DNA from: Trichomonas vaginalis G3
Lineage: Eukaryota; Parabasalia; Trichomonadida; Trichomonadidae
Assembly (NCBI RefSeq): GCF_026262505.1
Contig: NC_067206.1
Coordinates: forward strand, 12,520,205 to 12,584,204
Direction: 5' to 3'
DNA: 64,000 bases
Position numbers and translations under genes: made by a program. Of the stretch, positions 9,903-17,989 are shown piece by piece (within the stretch, counting starts at the first letter, position 1; every line of letters starts with the position of its first letter). The notes under the pieces were generated by a model. The model ran no database searches, was not told where the DNA came from, and saw nothing but the letters and a program-made list of their open reading frames with translations.

Positions 9903-10705
9903 TTACTTACTAATAAAATTTCTTTGTTATGACACTTTCTCCAGTTTATAGGACCTCTCTCATATTCTATCTTGTCATATCTAAACTCATAGTCATGTAT
10001 GTCCTCTAACCATCTCATAACGGTTTCCAAACCACTTTTATCGGATGTAAAGTAAAAGCATGGATGGTTATGTATAACGTCTAAAGTTTCTAAAGAGTCT
10101 CTCAAAGTCCAGTCTACTTGGTATTGAAAATCCCATGTGTTATAGAACGGCGGGTCCACTATAAAGAAAACATTTTCCTTGTCTTTATATTTTTCATACA
10201 ACTCTGTCCAATGACATCTCACAAACTCTATACCCTCAATATATTTATCTATGTCCTCTTTGAAAACATTTGTATAGTTAAGATATAAAACTTTTGACAT
10301 AAGTGTTTCAATGTCATGAACTCTTATAGCACCACTATATAATAATCTAGCAGATATACTATCCCAGTCTATATATTCTGCTTTTTTCAAAACCTCTCTC
10401 ACAATATTTTTCTTATCTAATGGTATACGTTCCATCTTACCTATAGGTATCTTTTCTTTTAACTCTTTCAATATATTGTTTGTGTCTGGTATATGTTTGA
10501 GACGGTTCATATAGTTGTCGAAGTCATTGCATATAATCTTTGAGTCTGGGAATATTGTATGGCACAAATGGGATATATAGAAACTTCCACCGAACAAATC
10601 TACAAATGTTAGACCATTCGGTAGTTTCTTAAGTTCTCTCAATATAATATCTTTACATCTACTCTTATTTCCAAAGAACGGTAACGGCGGTTTTGTAAAA
10701 TTCAT
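9887..10705 (-). CDS. D12-class N6-adenine DNA methyltransferase (Dam-like), Polinton A2
   Basis: The 272-aa protein opens with PPLPFFGNKSRCKD (the PF..GNK SAM-binding start of D12 methyltransferases), followed by motif I FVDLFGGS at about 34-41 and motif IV DPPF at about 184-187. Such enzymes methylate adenine N6 in DNA. It is the outermost gene of the element and reads inward from the terminus. Two further whole copies lie at 11,456 and 16,475, differing at only a few positions. Role in self-protection or in marking element DNA is inferred. Confidence 0.85.
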   Translation of the reverse strand: MNFTKPPLPFFGNKSRCKDIILRELKKLPNGLTFVDLFGGSFYISHLCHTIFPDSKIICNDFDNYMNRLKHIPDTNNILKELKEKIPIGKMERIPLDKKNIVREVLKKAEYIDWDSISARLLYSGAIRVHDIETLMSKVLYLNYTNVFKEDIDKYIEGIEFVRCHWTELYEKYKDKENVFFIVDPPFYNTWDFQYQVDWTLRDSLETLDVIHNHPCFYFTSDKSGLETVMRWLEDIHDYEFRYDKIEYERGPINWRKCHNKEILLVSKCGLK

Positions 10706-10867
10706 TTATATATAATAATAAAAATGTTTTTACCCGAAAAGTGATAGAAAAGTGACAAAGCATGAAAACATATATAATTTGTGAAAAGTGAAACATTATA
10801 TAATGTTTTCGACCCAGAAGACTAACAATTTTCCGAATAAAAACTTCATTTATACTAAACATCTTCG

Positions 10868-10898
10868 GGGCTAGAGGGCACGAAGTGCCTGGAAGCCC
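10868..10898. repeat. Terminal hairpin, A family, inner copy
   Basis: GGGCT (5-bp stem), 4-nt side, GGCAC, loop GAA, GTGCC, 4-nt side, AGCCC: two stacked perfect 5-bp stems separated by a 4x4 internal loop. Confidence 0.75.
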
Positions 10899-10937
10899 CC
10901 ACTACCCAAAAAACTTCATTTATACTAAACATCTTCA

Positions 10938-10968
10938 GGGCTAGAGGGCACGAAGTGCCTGGAGGCCC
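10938..10968. repeat. Terminal hairpin, A family, outer copy
   Basis: Same hairpin as at 10,868, with the outer stem closed by one T-G wobble pair. Confidence 0.7.
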
Positions 10969-10975
10969 CACTACC

Positions 10976-11098
10976 TTTTTTTTTGGTTTCATATTTATAA
11001 ATGATCACTAAATTTTCATTATCGGAAGCTTCTCAATTCACAACGATTATTTGGCAAAAAGTGGATATTTCATTATATTCTATATAGGTCAGGTGTGT
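10976..11098. other. Host spacer between two Polintons
   Basis: About 120 bp of AT-rich sequence between the A2 and B termini, starting with a run of T. No gene seen. I could not identify a target-site duplication on either side. Confidence 0.5.
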
Positions 11099-11099
11099 G

Positions 11100-11130
11100 G
11101 GGCTTCCAGGCGCGTTGCGCCCTCTAGCCC
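11100..11130. repeat. Terminal hairpin, B family, left end
   Basis: GGGCT, TCCA, GGCGC, loop GTT, GCGCC, CTCT, AGCCC. The geometry equals that of the A-family hairpin but the inner stem is GGCGC/GCGCC instead of GGCAC/GTGCC. Confidence 0.8.
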
Positions 11131-11455
11131 ATGAGAAATTTTGCCCAAGACCCAAGAGGAGGACCGAACCCCAGCCGACCAGCCGGTGACAAAACCAAAA
11201 CCGTTGTTATTTACATCATATTAATGGTGTTACTTTTTGCGTCACTTTTCTATCACTTTTTTAAATGTCACTTTTGTGTCACTTTTTCAAAAATGTGAAT
11301 TTTCATTTTTGTCACTTTTCTGTCACTTTTCACAAATTATATATGTTTTCGTGTTTTGTCACTTTTCTGTCACTTTTCACAAATTATATATGTTTTCGTG
11401 TTTTGTCACTTTTCTATCACTTTTCGGGTAAAAACATTTTTATTATTATATATAA
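11131..11455. repeat. Subterminal region with GTCACTTTT repeats
   Basis: After a GC-richer stretch (AGGACCGAACCCCAGCCG region) the sequence has many short (C)ACTTTT repeats, including a ~55-bp tandem duplication with CACAAATTATATATGTTTTC (about 11,318-11,425). No gene is credible here. The mirrored region at 17,294-17,490 holds fewer repeats. Confidence 0.7.
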
Positions 11456-12274
11456 ATGAATTTTACAAAACCACCGTTACCGTTCTTTGGAAATAAGAGT
11501 AGATGTAAAGATATTATATTGAGAGAACTTAAGAAACTACCGAATGGTCTAACATTTGTAGATTTGTTCGGTGGAAGTTTCTATATATCCCATTTATGTC
11601 ATACCGTATTTCCTGACTCAAAGATTATATGCAATGACTTCGACAACTATATGAACCGTCTCAAACATATTCCAGACACAAACAATATATTGAAAGAGTT
11701 AAAAGAAAAGATACCTATAGGTAAGATGGAACGTATACCATTAGATAAGAAAAATATTGTGAGAGAGGTTTTGAAAAAAGCAGAATATATAGACTGGGAT
11801 AGTATATCTGCTAGATTATTATATAGTGGTGCTATAAGAGTTCATGACATTGAAACACTTATGTCAAAAGTTTTATATCTTAACTATACAAATGTTTTCA
11901 AAGAGGACATAGATAAATATATTGAGGGTATAGAGTTTGTGAGATGTCATTGGACAGAGTTGTATGAAAAATATAAAGACAAGGAAAATGTTTTCTTTAT
12001 AGTGGACCCGCCGTTCTATAACACATGGGATTTTCAATACCAAGTAGACTGGACTTTGAGAGACTCTTTAGAAACTTTAGACGTTATACATAACCATCCA
12101 TGCTTTTACTTTACATCCGATAAAAGTGGTTTGGAAACCGTTATGAGATGGTTAGAGGACATACATGACTATGAGTTTATATATGACAAGATAGAATATG
12201 AGAGAGGTCCTATAAACTGGAGAAAGTGTCATAACAAAGAAATTTTATTAGTAAGTAAATGTGGTTTGAAATAG
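11456..12274 (+). CDS. D12-class N6-adenine methyltransferase, Polinton B arm 1
   Basis: 272 aa, whole, with the PFFGNK, FVDLFGGS and DPPF motifs. Its protein equals the arm-2 copy and differs from the A2 copy at two or so residues. It reads inward from the left terminus and overlaps the 43-aa gene by 16 bp. Start supported by an identical AT-rich leader (TTTATTATTATATATAA) before all copies. Confidence 0.85.
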   Translation: MNFTKPPLPFFGNKSRCKDIILRELKKLPNGLTFVDLFGGSFYISHLCHTVFPDSKIICNDFDNYMNRLKHIPDTNNILKELKEKIPIGKMERIPLDKKNIVREVLKKAEYIDWDSISARLLYSGAIRVHDIETLMSKVLYLNYTNVFKEDIDKYIEGIEFVRCHWTELYEKYKDKENVFFIVDPPFYNTWDFQYQVDWTLRDSLETLDVIHNHPCFYFTSDKSGLETVMRWLEDIHDYEFIYDKIEYERGPINWRKCHNKEILLVSKCGLK

Positions 12275-12390
12275 GACTACTTGTTTTAGGTTTTTTCCAT
12301 TGTGTCATTTATTTATTTGACGTGGTAGAAAAGTACAGAGAATATGAAGATGAACCAATGCCTGCAAATGTTCAGCATATGTACTCGTAA
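12259..12390 (+). CDS. 43-aa single-pass membrane protein, B arm 1
   Basis: Same gene as at 9,771-9,902 with a few substitutions in the tail. One hydrophobic segment at residues 4-20. Overlaps the methyltransferase gene end. Confidence 0.6.
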   Translation: MWFEIGLLVLGFFHCVIYLFDVVEKYREYEDEPMPANVQHMYS

Positions 12391-12414
12391 GAGATATTTT
12401 TATCTAATATTAAA

Positions 12415-12785
12415 ATGCAAGGAGTAGATGCGCAAGGTCAACCAAATGTTGCACAGCTTGGAGCACATAACCTGAAAATATTCCAAATGAAGTCAGAATA
12501 CAAACTGCATTGGCAAACTATGGTCAAGTGCCAACAGATGTACAAATGCAAACTGCCATGTCAAATGACGCTGCGTTAGGTTTGCCACCATGGTATGCAA
12601 ATATGAGATGGAAAGAGTTTTATACAAACCCTGAAGTGGGATATAAACAACTTTATGCAGATGACGCGAACACAGGAGTTGACCCAGAATATGTTTTCTA
12701 CCAGAGGAGAAACAGAATGTATGAACTTCAGTTAAAGAATGCAATGGAACTCAGAAGGAAACGTAAAAGACTAGGCGGACATTAG
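12415..12785 (+). pseudogene. 123-aa Polinton protein, broken copy, B arm 1
   Basis: Counterpart of the whole gene at 15,963-16,334. About one interruption. Preceded by TTTTTATCTAATATTAAA, as in the other copies. Confidence 0.65.
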
Positions 12786-12802
12786 ATTTTTACACGTAGT
12801 AA

Positions 12803-13045
12803 ATGGGTTTCTTTGGAAGAATAGGAAACTTCTTTCGAAATGTTGGAAGAGGTATATGGAATGGAATAAAATCTGTCGGAAGAGGAGTATGGAACGGTGT
12901 CAAAAATATTGGTAAAAGAGTAGGTCAGTTCGTTGGTATTATACCTAAAGACCCTGAACCAGAAGAGCAAGCTCCTGTTATACAACAGCCTGAACCTGCA
13001 CCACAGTCAAGTTGGCAACCACAACCAACACCTCAACCGTATTAA
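12803..13045 (+). CDS. 80-aa basic amphipathic protein, B arm 1
   Basis: Identical to the arm-2 product at 15,703-15,945 and close to the A2 product at 9,124-9,366. Basic repeats GRGIWNGIK / GRGVWNGVK, then a Pro/Gln-rich tail. Whole. Confidence 0.65.
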   Translation: MGFFGRIGNFFRNVGRGIWNGIKSVGRGVWNGVKNIGKRVGQFVGIIPKDPEPEEQAPVIQQPEPAPQSSWQPQPTPQPY

Positions 13046-13049
13046 AAAG

Positions 13050-13672
13050 TTATATTTTTACCGTTCGATAGTAGTTGTATATGAAACTAAGTTCTAAGTA
13101 AAACGCATGGTATAATGGAATTATTCTTTTTCTTCCATCTGTAGTAAACCATACTTGAAAGTCTGAAATACTTCCACTTGGTGGTTCGTATAACTTTGTA
13201 GGTTTTTCGTAAAAGTCATTTGCCAAGCATAAGAAAGAGTTTTGCGCACCAGAAAATGAAGCATGAACAATAATAGCATCTGGGTCGAAAACATTTTCAT
13301 ATGTTCCATTAGGGTTTTCGACTTCATAATAGTCCGGGTGTACTGGATATGCTGCAGGCTGATTTAACATCCTCATAAATCTATACCATGCCAGGTTGTT
13401 ATATTTTGTAGAAATATAAACGTTTTCTCCAAGGTCTTCTATTTTATTGATTTTAACAGTTGCATTTTTCCTGTCATAAATAATATCGAGATGGTATTCT
13501 CCTTCGTCAATGTTATACTGGTTTGCATATTCAATATAGATATCGTTTATTTTTTCTTGAAAAGCTTGAAGAGTTGTTTCTAAGTTTCAAACTTTTGACC
13601 GACATTAGTAAAAAGTTCATCTAATGGTTTAGTTGTAGCAACTCTAGAATTTTCTTTTTCTATTGGAAGCAT
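13050..13672 (-). pseudogene. Capsid-like structural protein, broken copy, B arm 1
   Basis: This copy resembles the A2 version (8,271-9,119) in its central part rather than the arm-2 version, and has lost an internal segment. It is a fossil copy. Confidence 0.65.
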
Positions 13673-13690
13673 ATTTTATCTATAATAAAA

Positions 13691-14047
13691 ATGTCAAATG
13701 AAACAGCGTCTATGCGAGAAATACAACACAACCGACAACTCATTATGCAAGCTCTAAATAAGAACACAACAAACTTTTCAAACTATTCTAAGATATCTGA
13801 GTCATTGAAAGGGGGTGACTTAAAACTGACAATAAACCCAATGACAGATGAGTTTCTATTTCAAGACAATAAGAACAATACTGTCTGTATAAATCCAACA
13901 AAAGGAACTTTAAACGAGAAACCTATAAATGAACTTCTTTTGAAAGCAGATGTTGACAACAAAGCTGACAAAGAATATGTAGACGATGCAATAGCAAAAG
14001 AAGAAGAAAGAGCTAACAATGCTTATGCAACAAAAGAACATACTCAT
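13691..14047 (+). pseudogene. Fibre shaft N-terminal fragment, B arm 1
   Basis: The N-terminal ~119 residues match the arm-2 fibre (14,013-14,831), then sequence runs into the loop of the foldback. It marks the inner limit of arm 1. Confidence 0.7.
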
Positions 14048-14831
14048 TATAGTCTAGTGTTGGTTTTTTTCTTGTAAAAAGCGTATAAATATTTCCATCT
14101 ACATCTCTTTCTTGTTCTGTTCGTTCAAGATATTCTTCATAGTTTGTTTCAAGGTTTATACGCTCAACAAATTCTATTATATAATGCTTATGTTTCTTAT
14201 CTGCTTTATTTTCAAGGCTAACGTTTAAGTCTGTTATTTCAGAAGATGTATGTGTATGTCCAACGTCACTTTTCCTGTTTAAGGTTTCTTGTAAGTTTGT
14301 AATATTTGCAATGGCATGTGTATGACCATAGTTTGCTTTACTATTTAAAGTTTCACTAAGACTTGGTATTTGGTTAATATAATGTATATGAGTCTTTTTA
14401 GAATATTCGTTTTCAGCTCTTGTCACTTCACTTGACATTTTATTGTCAACATATGTTTTGTCTGCTAGTTCAGGATGAGTATGTTCTTTTGTTGCATAAG
14501 CATTGTTAGCTCTTTCTTCTTCTTTTGCTATTGCATCGTCTACATATTCTTTGTCAGCTTTGTTGTCAACATCTGCTTTCAAAAGAAGTTCATTTATAGG
14601 TTTCTCGTTTAAAGTTCCTTTTGTTGGATTTATACAGACAGTATTGTTCTTATTGTCTTGAAATAGAAACTCATCTGTCATTGGGTTTATTGTCAGTTTT
14701 AAGTCACCCCCTTTCAATGACTCAGATATCTTAGAATAGTTTGAAAAGTTTGTTGTGTTCTTATTTAGAGCTTGCATAATGAGTTGTCGGTTGTGTTGTA
14801 TTTCTCGCATAGACGCTGTTTCATTTGACAT
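14013..14831 (-). CDS. Phage-like fibre, 272 aa, variant C-terminus, B arm 2
   Basis: The shaft has KADKEYVDDAI, THPELADKTYVDNKM, THIHYINQIPSLSETLNSK, THAIANITNLQETLNRK and THTSSEITDLNVSLENK units, typical of trimeric phage-type fibres. Residues 1-150 are almost the same as in the A2 fibre (7,407-8,252), but the C-terminus (ending near TLDYNEYVLLLHKHC) is unrelated. The C-terminal exchange fits a variable attachment end. It is divergently paired with the capsid-like gene across 18 bp. Confidence 0.7.
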   Translation of the reverse strand: MSNETASMREIQHNRQLIMQALNKNTTNFSNYSKISESLKGGDLKLTINPMTDEFLFQDNKNNTVCINPTKGTLNEKPINELLLKADVDNKADKEYVDDAIAKEEERANNAYATKEHTHPELADKTYVDNKMSSEVTRAENEYSKKTHIHYINQIPSLSETLNSKANYGHTHAIANITNLQETLNRKSDVGHTHTSSEITDLNVSLENKADKKHKHYIIEFVERINLETNYEEYLERTEQERDVDGNIYTLFTRKKPTLDYNEYVLLLHKHC

Positions 14832-14849
14832 TTTTATTATAGATAAAAT

Positions 14850-15698
14850 ATGCTTCCAATAGAAAAAGAAAATTCTAGAGTTGCTACAACTAAACCATTA
14901 GATGAACTTTTTACTAATGTCGGTCAAAAGTTTGAGACAGATACTGTAAAGCATGAAGGCTATCGTTTTGACTACCCATTAAGATGGTTAAGAGACCCAT
15001 CTGTCACAAAAGCTATTGGCTTTCGAAGAATAAAGTTTGTGTCTGTAGAAGATAAAAGTTTTCCATTTATTGTAAGGTTTCATATAGATTATACATCTGA
15101 AGGGCAACGAAAAATGTGGGAAGAAATTGAGCTAATACAAGTTGACCTCTCATCTTCTCTACAGACTGCATTAAAAAATATAGAAGATAAAATAAATTCA
15201 TGTTATGCAAAATATGCTGATGAATATGCGAATACCGATAGCACACTTTATGTGAGAATTGTATATGACAAACAAAATTCACAAGTGTCATTTCAAATCT
15301 ACGAAGACAATCCAAATAAAGACGAACAAATATATACAGAATTCACTGCAATGTCATGGTATTATTTGCAAAGAATGTTAAATCAGAAAGTTGAACCTCC
15401 TTTAGCAAATATCTACAGTCGATATGCAAGAGATGAACCATATTTATTTAAAGATGTTTTCGACCCAGATGCTATTATTGTTCATGCTTCATTTTCTGGT
15501 GCGCAAAACTCTTTCTTATGCTTGGCAAATGACTTTTACGAAAAACCTACAAAGTTATACGAACCACCAAGTGGAAGTATTTCAGACTTTCAAGTATGGT
15601 TTACTACAGATGGAAGAAAAAGAATAATTCCATTATACCATGCGTTTTACTTAGAACTTAGTTTCATATACAACTACTATCGAACGGTAAAAATATAA
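14850..15698 (+). CDS. Capsid-like structural protein, mosaic variant, B arm 2
   Basis: 282 aa, whole. The first ~65 and last ~85 residues are almost identical to the A2 protein (8,271-9,119), while the centre (SVEDKSFPFIVRFHIDYTSE to about IYSRYARDEPYLF) has only loose similarity. Total length is unchanged. This block-wise divergence suggests exchange of a central, perhaps surface-exposed, domain. Function as penton or minor capsid is inferred from context. Confidence 0.5.
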   Translation: MLPIEKENSRVATTKPLDELFTNVGQKFETDTVKHEGYRFDYPLRWLRDPSVTKAIGFRRIKFVSVEDKSFPFIVRFHIDYTSEGQRKMWEEIELIQVDLSSSLQTALKNIEDKINSCYAKYADEYANTDSTLYVRIVYDKQNSQVSFQIYEDNPNKDEQIYTEFTAMSWYYLQRMLNQKVEPPLANIYSRYARDEPYLFKDVFDPDAIIVHASFSGAQNSFLCLANDFYEKPTKLYEPPSGSISDFQVWFTTDGRKRIIPLYHAFYLELSFIYNYYRTVKI

Positions 15699-15702
15699 CT
15701 TT

Positions 15703-15945
15703 TTAATACGGTTGAGGTGTTGGTTGTGGTTGCCAACTTGACTGTGGTGCAGGTTCAGGCTGTTGTATAACAGGAGCTTGCTCTTCTGGTTCAGGGTCTT
15801 TAGGTATAATACCAACGAACTGACCTACTCTTTTACCAATATTTTTGACACCGTTCCATACTCCTCTTCCGACAGATTTTATTCCATTCCATATACCTCT
15901 TCCAACATTTCGAAAGAAGTTTCCTATTCTTCCAAAGAAACCCAT
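15703..15945 (-). CDS. 80-aa basic amphipathic protein, B arm 2
   Basis: Whole copy identical in protein to 12,803-13,045. It lies tail to tail with the capsid-like gene, 4 bp apart. Confidence 0.65.
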   Translation of the reverse strand: MGFFGRIGNFFRNVGRGIWNGIKSVGRGVWNGVKNIGKRVGQFVGIIPKDPEPEEQAPVIQQPEPAPQSSWQPQPTPQPY

Positions 15946-15962
15946 TTACTACGTGTAAAAAT

Positions 15963-16334
15963 CTAATGTCCGCCTAGTCTTTTACGTTTCCTTCTGAGTT
16001 CCATTGCATTCTTTAACTGAAGTTCATACATTCTGTTTCTCCTCTGGTAGAAAACATATTCTGGGTCAACTCCTGTGTTCGCGTCATCTGCATAAAGTTG
16101 TTTATATCCCACTTCAGGGTTTGTATAAAACTCTTTCCATCTCATATTTGCATACCATGGTGGCAAACCTAACGCAGCGTCATTTGACATGGCAGTTTGC
16201 ATTTGTACATCTGTTGGCACTTGACCATAGTTTGCCAATGCAGTTTGTATTCTGACTTCATTTGGAATATTTTCAGGGTTATGTGCTCCAAGCTGTGCAA
16301 CATTTGGTTGACCTTGCGCATCTACTCCTTGCAT
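15963..16334 (-). CDS. 123-aa Polinton protein, function unknown, B arm 2
   Basis: Whole. Variable N-terminus (MQGVDAQGQPNVAQLGAHN), constant remainder as at 9,385-9,747, basic C-terminus RRKRKRLGGH. Preceded by TTTTTATCTAATATTAAA. Confidence 0.6.
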   Translation of the reverse strand: MQGVDAQGQPNVAQLGAHNPENIPNEVRIQTALANYGQVPTDVQMQTAMSNDAALGLPPWYANMRWKEFYTNPEVGYKQLYADDANTGVDPEYVFYQRRNRMYELQLKNAMELRRKRKRLGGH

Positions 16335-16358
16335 TTTAATATTAGATAAAAATATCTC

Positions 16359-16490
16359 TTACGAGTACATATGCTGAACATTTGCAGGCATTGGTTCATC
16401 TTCATATTCTCTGTACTTTTCTACCACGTCAAATAAATAAATGACACAATGGAAAAAACCTAAAACAAGTAGTCCTATTTCAAACCACAT
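16359..16490 (-). CDS. 43-aa single-pass membrane protein, B arm 2
   Basis: Whole; same frame, hydrophobic segment and methyltransferase overlap as the other copies. Confidence 0.6.
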   Translation of the reverse strand: MWFEIGLLVLGFFHCVIYLFDVVEKYREYEDEPMPANVQHMYS

Positions 16491-17293
16491 TTACTTACTA
16501 ATAAAATTTCTTTGTTATGACACTTTCTCCAGTTTATAGGACCTCTCTCATATTCTATCTTGTCATATATAAACTCATAGTCATGTATGTCCTCTAACCA
16601 TCTCATAACGGTTTCCAAACCACTTTTATCGGATGTAAAGTAAAAGCATGGATGGTTATGTATAACGTCTAAAGTTTCTAAAGAGTCTCTCAAAGTCCAG
16701 TCTACTTGGTATTGAAAATCCCATGTGTTATAGAACGGCGGGTCCACTATAAAGAAAACATTTTCCTTGTCTTTATATTTTTCATACAACTCTGTCCAAT
16801 GACATCTCACAAACTCTATACCCTCAATATATTTATCTATGTCCTCTTTGAAAACATTTGTATAGTTAAGATATAAAACTTTTGACATAAGTGTTTCAAT
16901 GTCATGAACTCTTATAGCACCACTATATAATAATCTAGCAGATATACTATCCCAGTCTATATATTCTGCTTTTTTCAAAACCTCTCTCACAATATTTTTC
17001 TTATCTAATGGTATACGTTCCATCTTACCTATAGGTATCTTTTCTTTTAACTCTTTCAATATATTGTTTGTGTCTGGAATATGTTTGAGACGGTTCATAT
17101 AGTTGTCGAAGTCATTGCATATAATCTTTGAGTCAGGAAATACGGTATGACATAAATGGGATATATAGAAACTTCCACCGAACAAATCTACAAATGTTAG
17201 ACCATTCGGTAGTTTCTTAAGTTCTCTCAATATAATATCTTTACATCTACTCTTATTTCCAAAGAACGGTAACGGTGGTTTTGTAAAATTCAT
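16475..17293 (-). CDS. D12-class N6-adenine methyltransferase, B arm 2
   Basis: 272 aa, whole, same product as arm 1 (11,456-12,274). Motifs PFFGNK, FVDLFGGS and DPPF present. Outermost gene of the right arm, reading inward. Confidence 0.85.
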   Translation of the reverse strand: MNFTKPPLPFFGNKSRCKDIILRELKKLPNGLTFVDLFGGSFYISHLCHTVFPDSKIICNDFDNYMNRLKHIPDTNNILKELKEKIPIGKMERIPLDKKNIVREVLKKAEYIDWDSISARLLYSGAIRVHDIETLMSKVLYLNYTNVFKEDIDKYIEGIEFVRCHWTELYEKYKDKENVFFIVDPPFYNTWDFQYQVDWTLRDSLETLDVIHNHPCFYFTSDKSGLETVMRWLEDIHDYEFIYDKIEYERGPINWRKCHNKEILLVSKCGLK

Positions 17294-17490
17294 TTATATA
17301 TAATAATAAAAATGTTTTTACCCGAAAAGTGATAGAAAAGTGACAAAACACGAAAACATATATAATTTGTGAAAAGTGACGCAAAAAGTAACACCATTAA
17401 TATGATGTAAATAACAACGGTTTTGGTTTTGTCACCGGCTGGTCGGCTGGGGTTCGGTCCTCCTCTTGGGTCTTGGGCAAAATTTCTTAT

Positions 17491-17521
17491 GGGCTAGAGG
17501 GCGCAACGCGCCTGGAAGCCC
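17491..17521. repeat. Terminal hairpin, B family, right end
   Basis: Exact inverted counterpart of 11,100-11,130: GGGCT, AGAG, GGCGC, loop AAC, GCGCC, TGGA, AGCCC, then CACT, taken as the element end. Confidence 0.8.
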
Positions 17522-17524
17522 CAC

Positions 17525-17989
17525 TACCTTTTTTTTAATTTGTTCATACGTTTGGTTTGTTGATCATGGGAAAGAGAAATCTTGAGGCGAAAAACGAATG
17601 TTGAAGTTTTGAAAATCTAGCATGATAAGCATGTAGCAGATTTCTTCCACATGATCTCCTAAAATATGAGAGCCTAACAAAAGGTTCGGCACAAATTCTA
17701 CACTATTATGAGGCAAACACCTTATATTTCCTATTTGCAGGTTTATTTTTGAAGCATTTTAATTTGCATATGGGTAGCTATGGCAAAGTCTGTCACATAT
17801 GTCATAAATAGATAGAAATATAAATAAACATAAAAATTGTGTTTTTTTCAAAAATGCTCAAAATGTGGCACAACCTAGCTCATTTGCGATAGCATCATTA
17901 GTTTAGCATGTGATATAAATATCGAGGCTAAAATTTTATAAACACAAAAAATTTGAAAAGTGCCTTTGATTTGAGTCCTATAACCATCA
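17525..17989. other. Host intergenic DNA between Polinton B and PWP1
   Basis: AT-rich, begins with a T run just after the element end. I see no gene, RNA or repeat. Confidence 0.5.

Larger units (their letters stand above)
2861..10975. mobile_element. Polinton (Maverick) copy A2, one terminus present, partly broken
   Basis: This partial Polinton has its terminus at about 10,975, carrying a duplicated terminal hairpin. Reading inward the genes are: methyltransferase, 43-aa membrane protein, 120-aa and 80-aa proteins, capsid-like protein, fibre shaft and tip, integrase, 133-aa amphipathic protein, 50-aa and 158-aa proteins, polymerase remnant. Integrase plus B-type polymerase plus structural-type genes is the Polinton signature. 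The major capsid, packaging ATPase and protease genes are not in this piece. About half the genes look whole. The polymerase, integrase and 158-aa genes are broken. Near identity with A1 and B suggests recent activity. Confidence 0.85.
10839..10975. repeat. Duplicated Polinton A2 terminal segment
   Basis: A ~68-bp terminal segment occurs twice in tandem (about 10,839-10,906 and 10,909-10,975). Each copy starts AACTTCATTTATACTAAAC and ends in the hairpin GGGCT..AGCCC followed by CACTACC. This would arise by slippage or by one truncated element abutting another. Confidence 0.8.
11099..17524. mobile_element. Polinton B, foldback derivative with ~3 kb inverted arms
   Basis: Both ends carry the same hairpin terminus (11,100-11,130 and 17,491-17,521). 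Arm 1 (11,099-~14,047) and arm 2 (~14,475-17,524) are inverted copies of the same terminal gene block: methyltransferase, 43-aa, 123-aa, 80-aa, capsid-like, fibre start. The ~430-bp loop belongs to the arm-2 fibre gene. The interior of a full Polinton (integrase, polymerase and so on) is absent, so this copy could not move by itself. Arm 1 has a short deletion and about two broken genes; arm 2 looks whole. Arms are nearly identical, so the inversion is recent. Confidence 0.8.

Noticed and set aside
11099-17524. Clear target-site duplication for Polinton B
   Set aside because: The bases just outside the two ends (AGGTGT side and ACCTTT side) do not match, so none is claimed.
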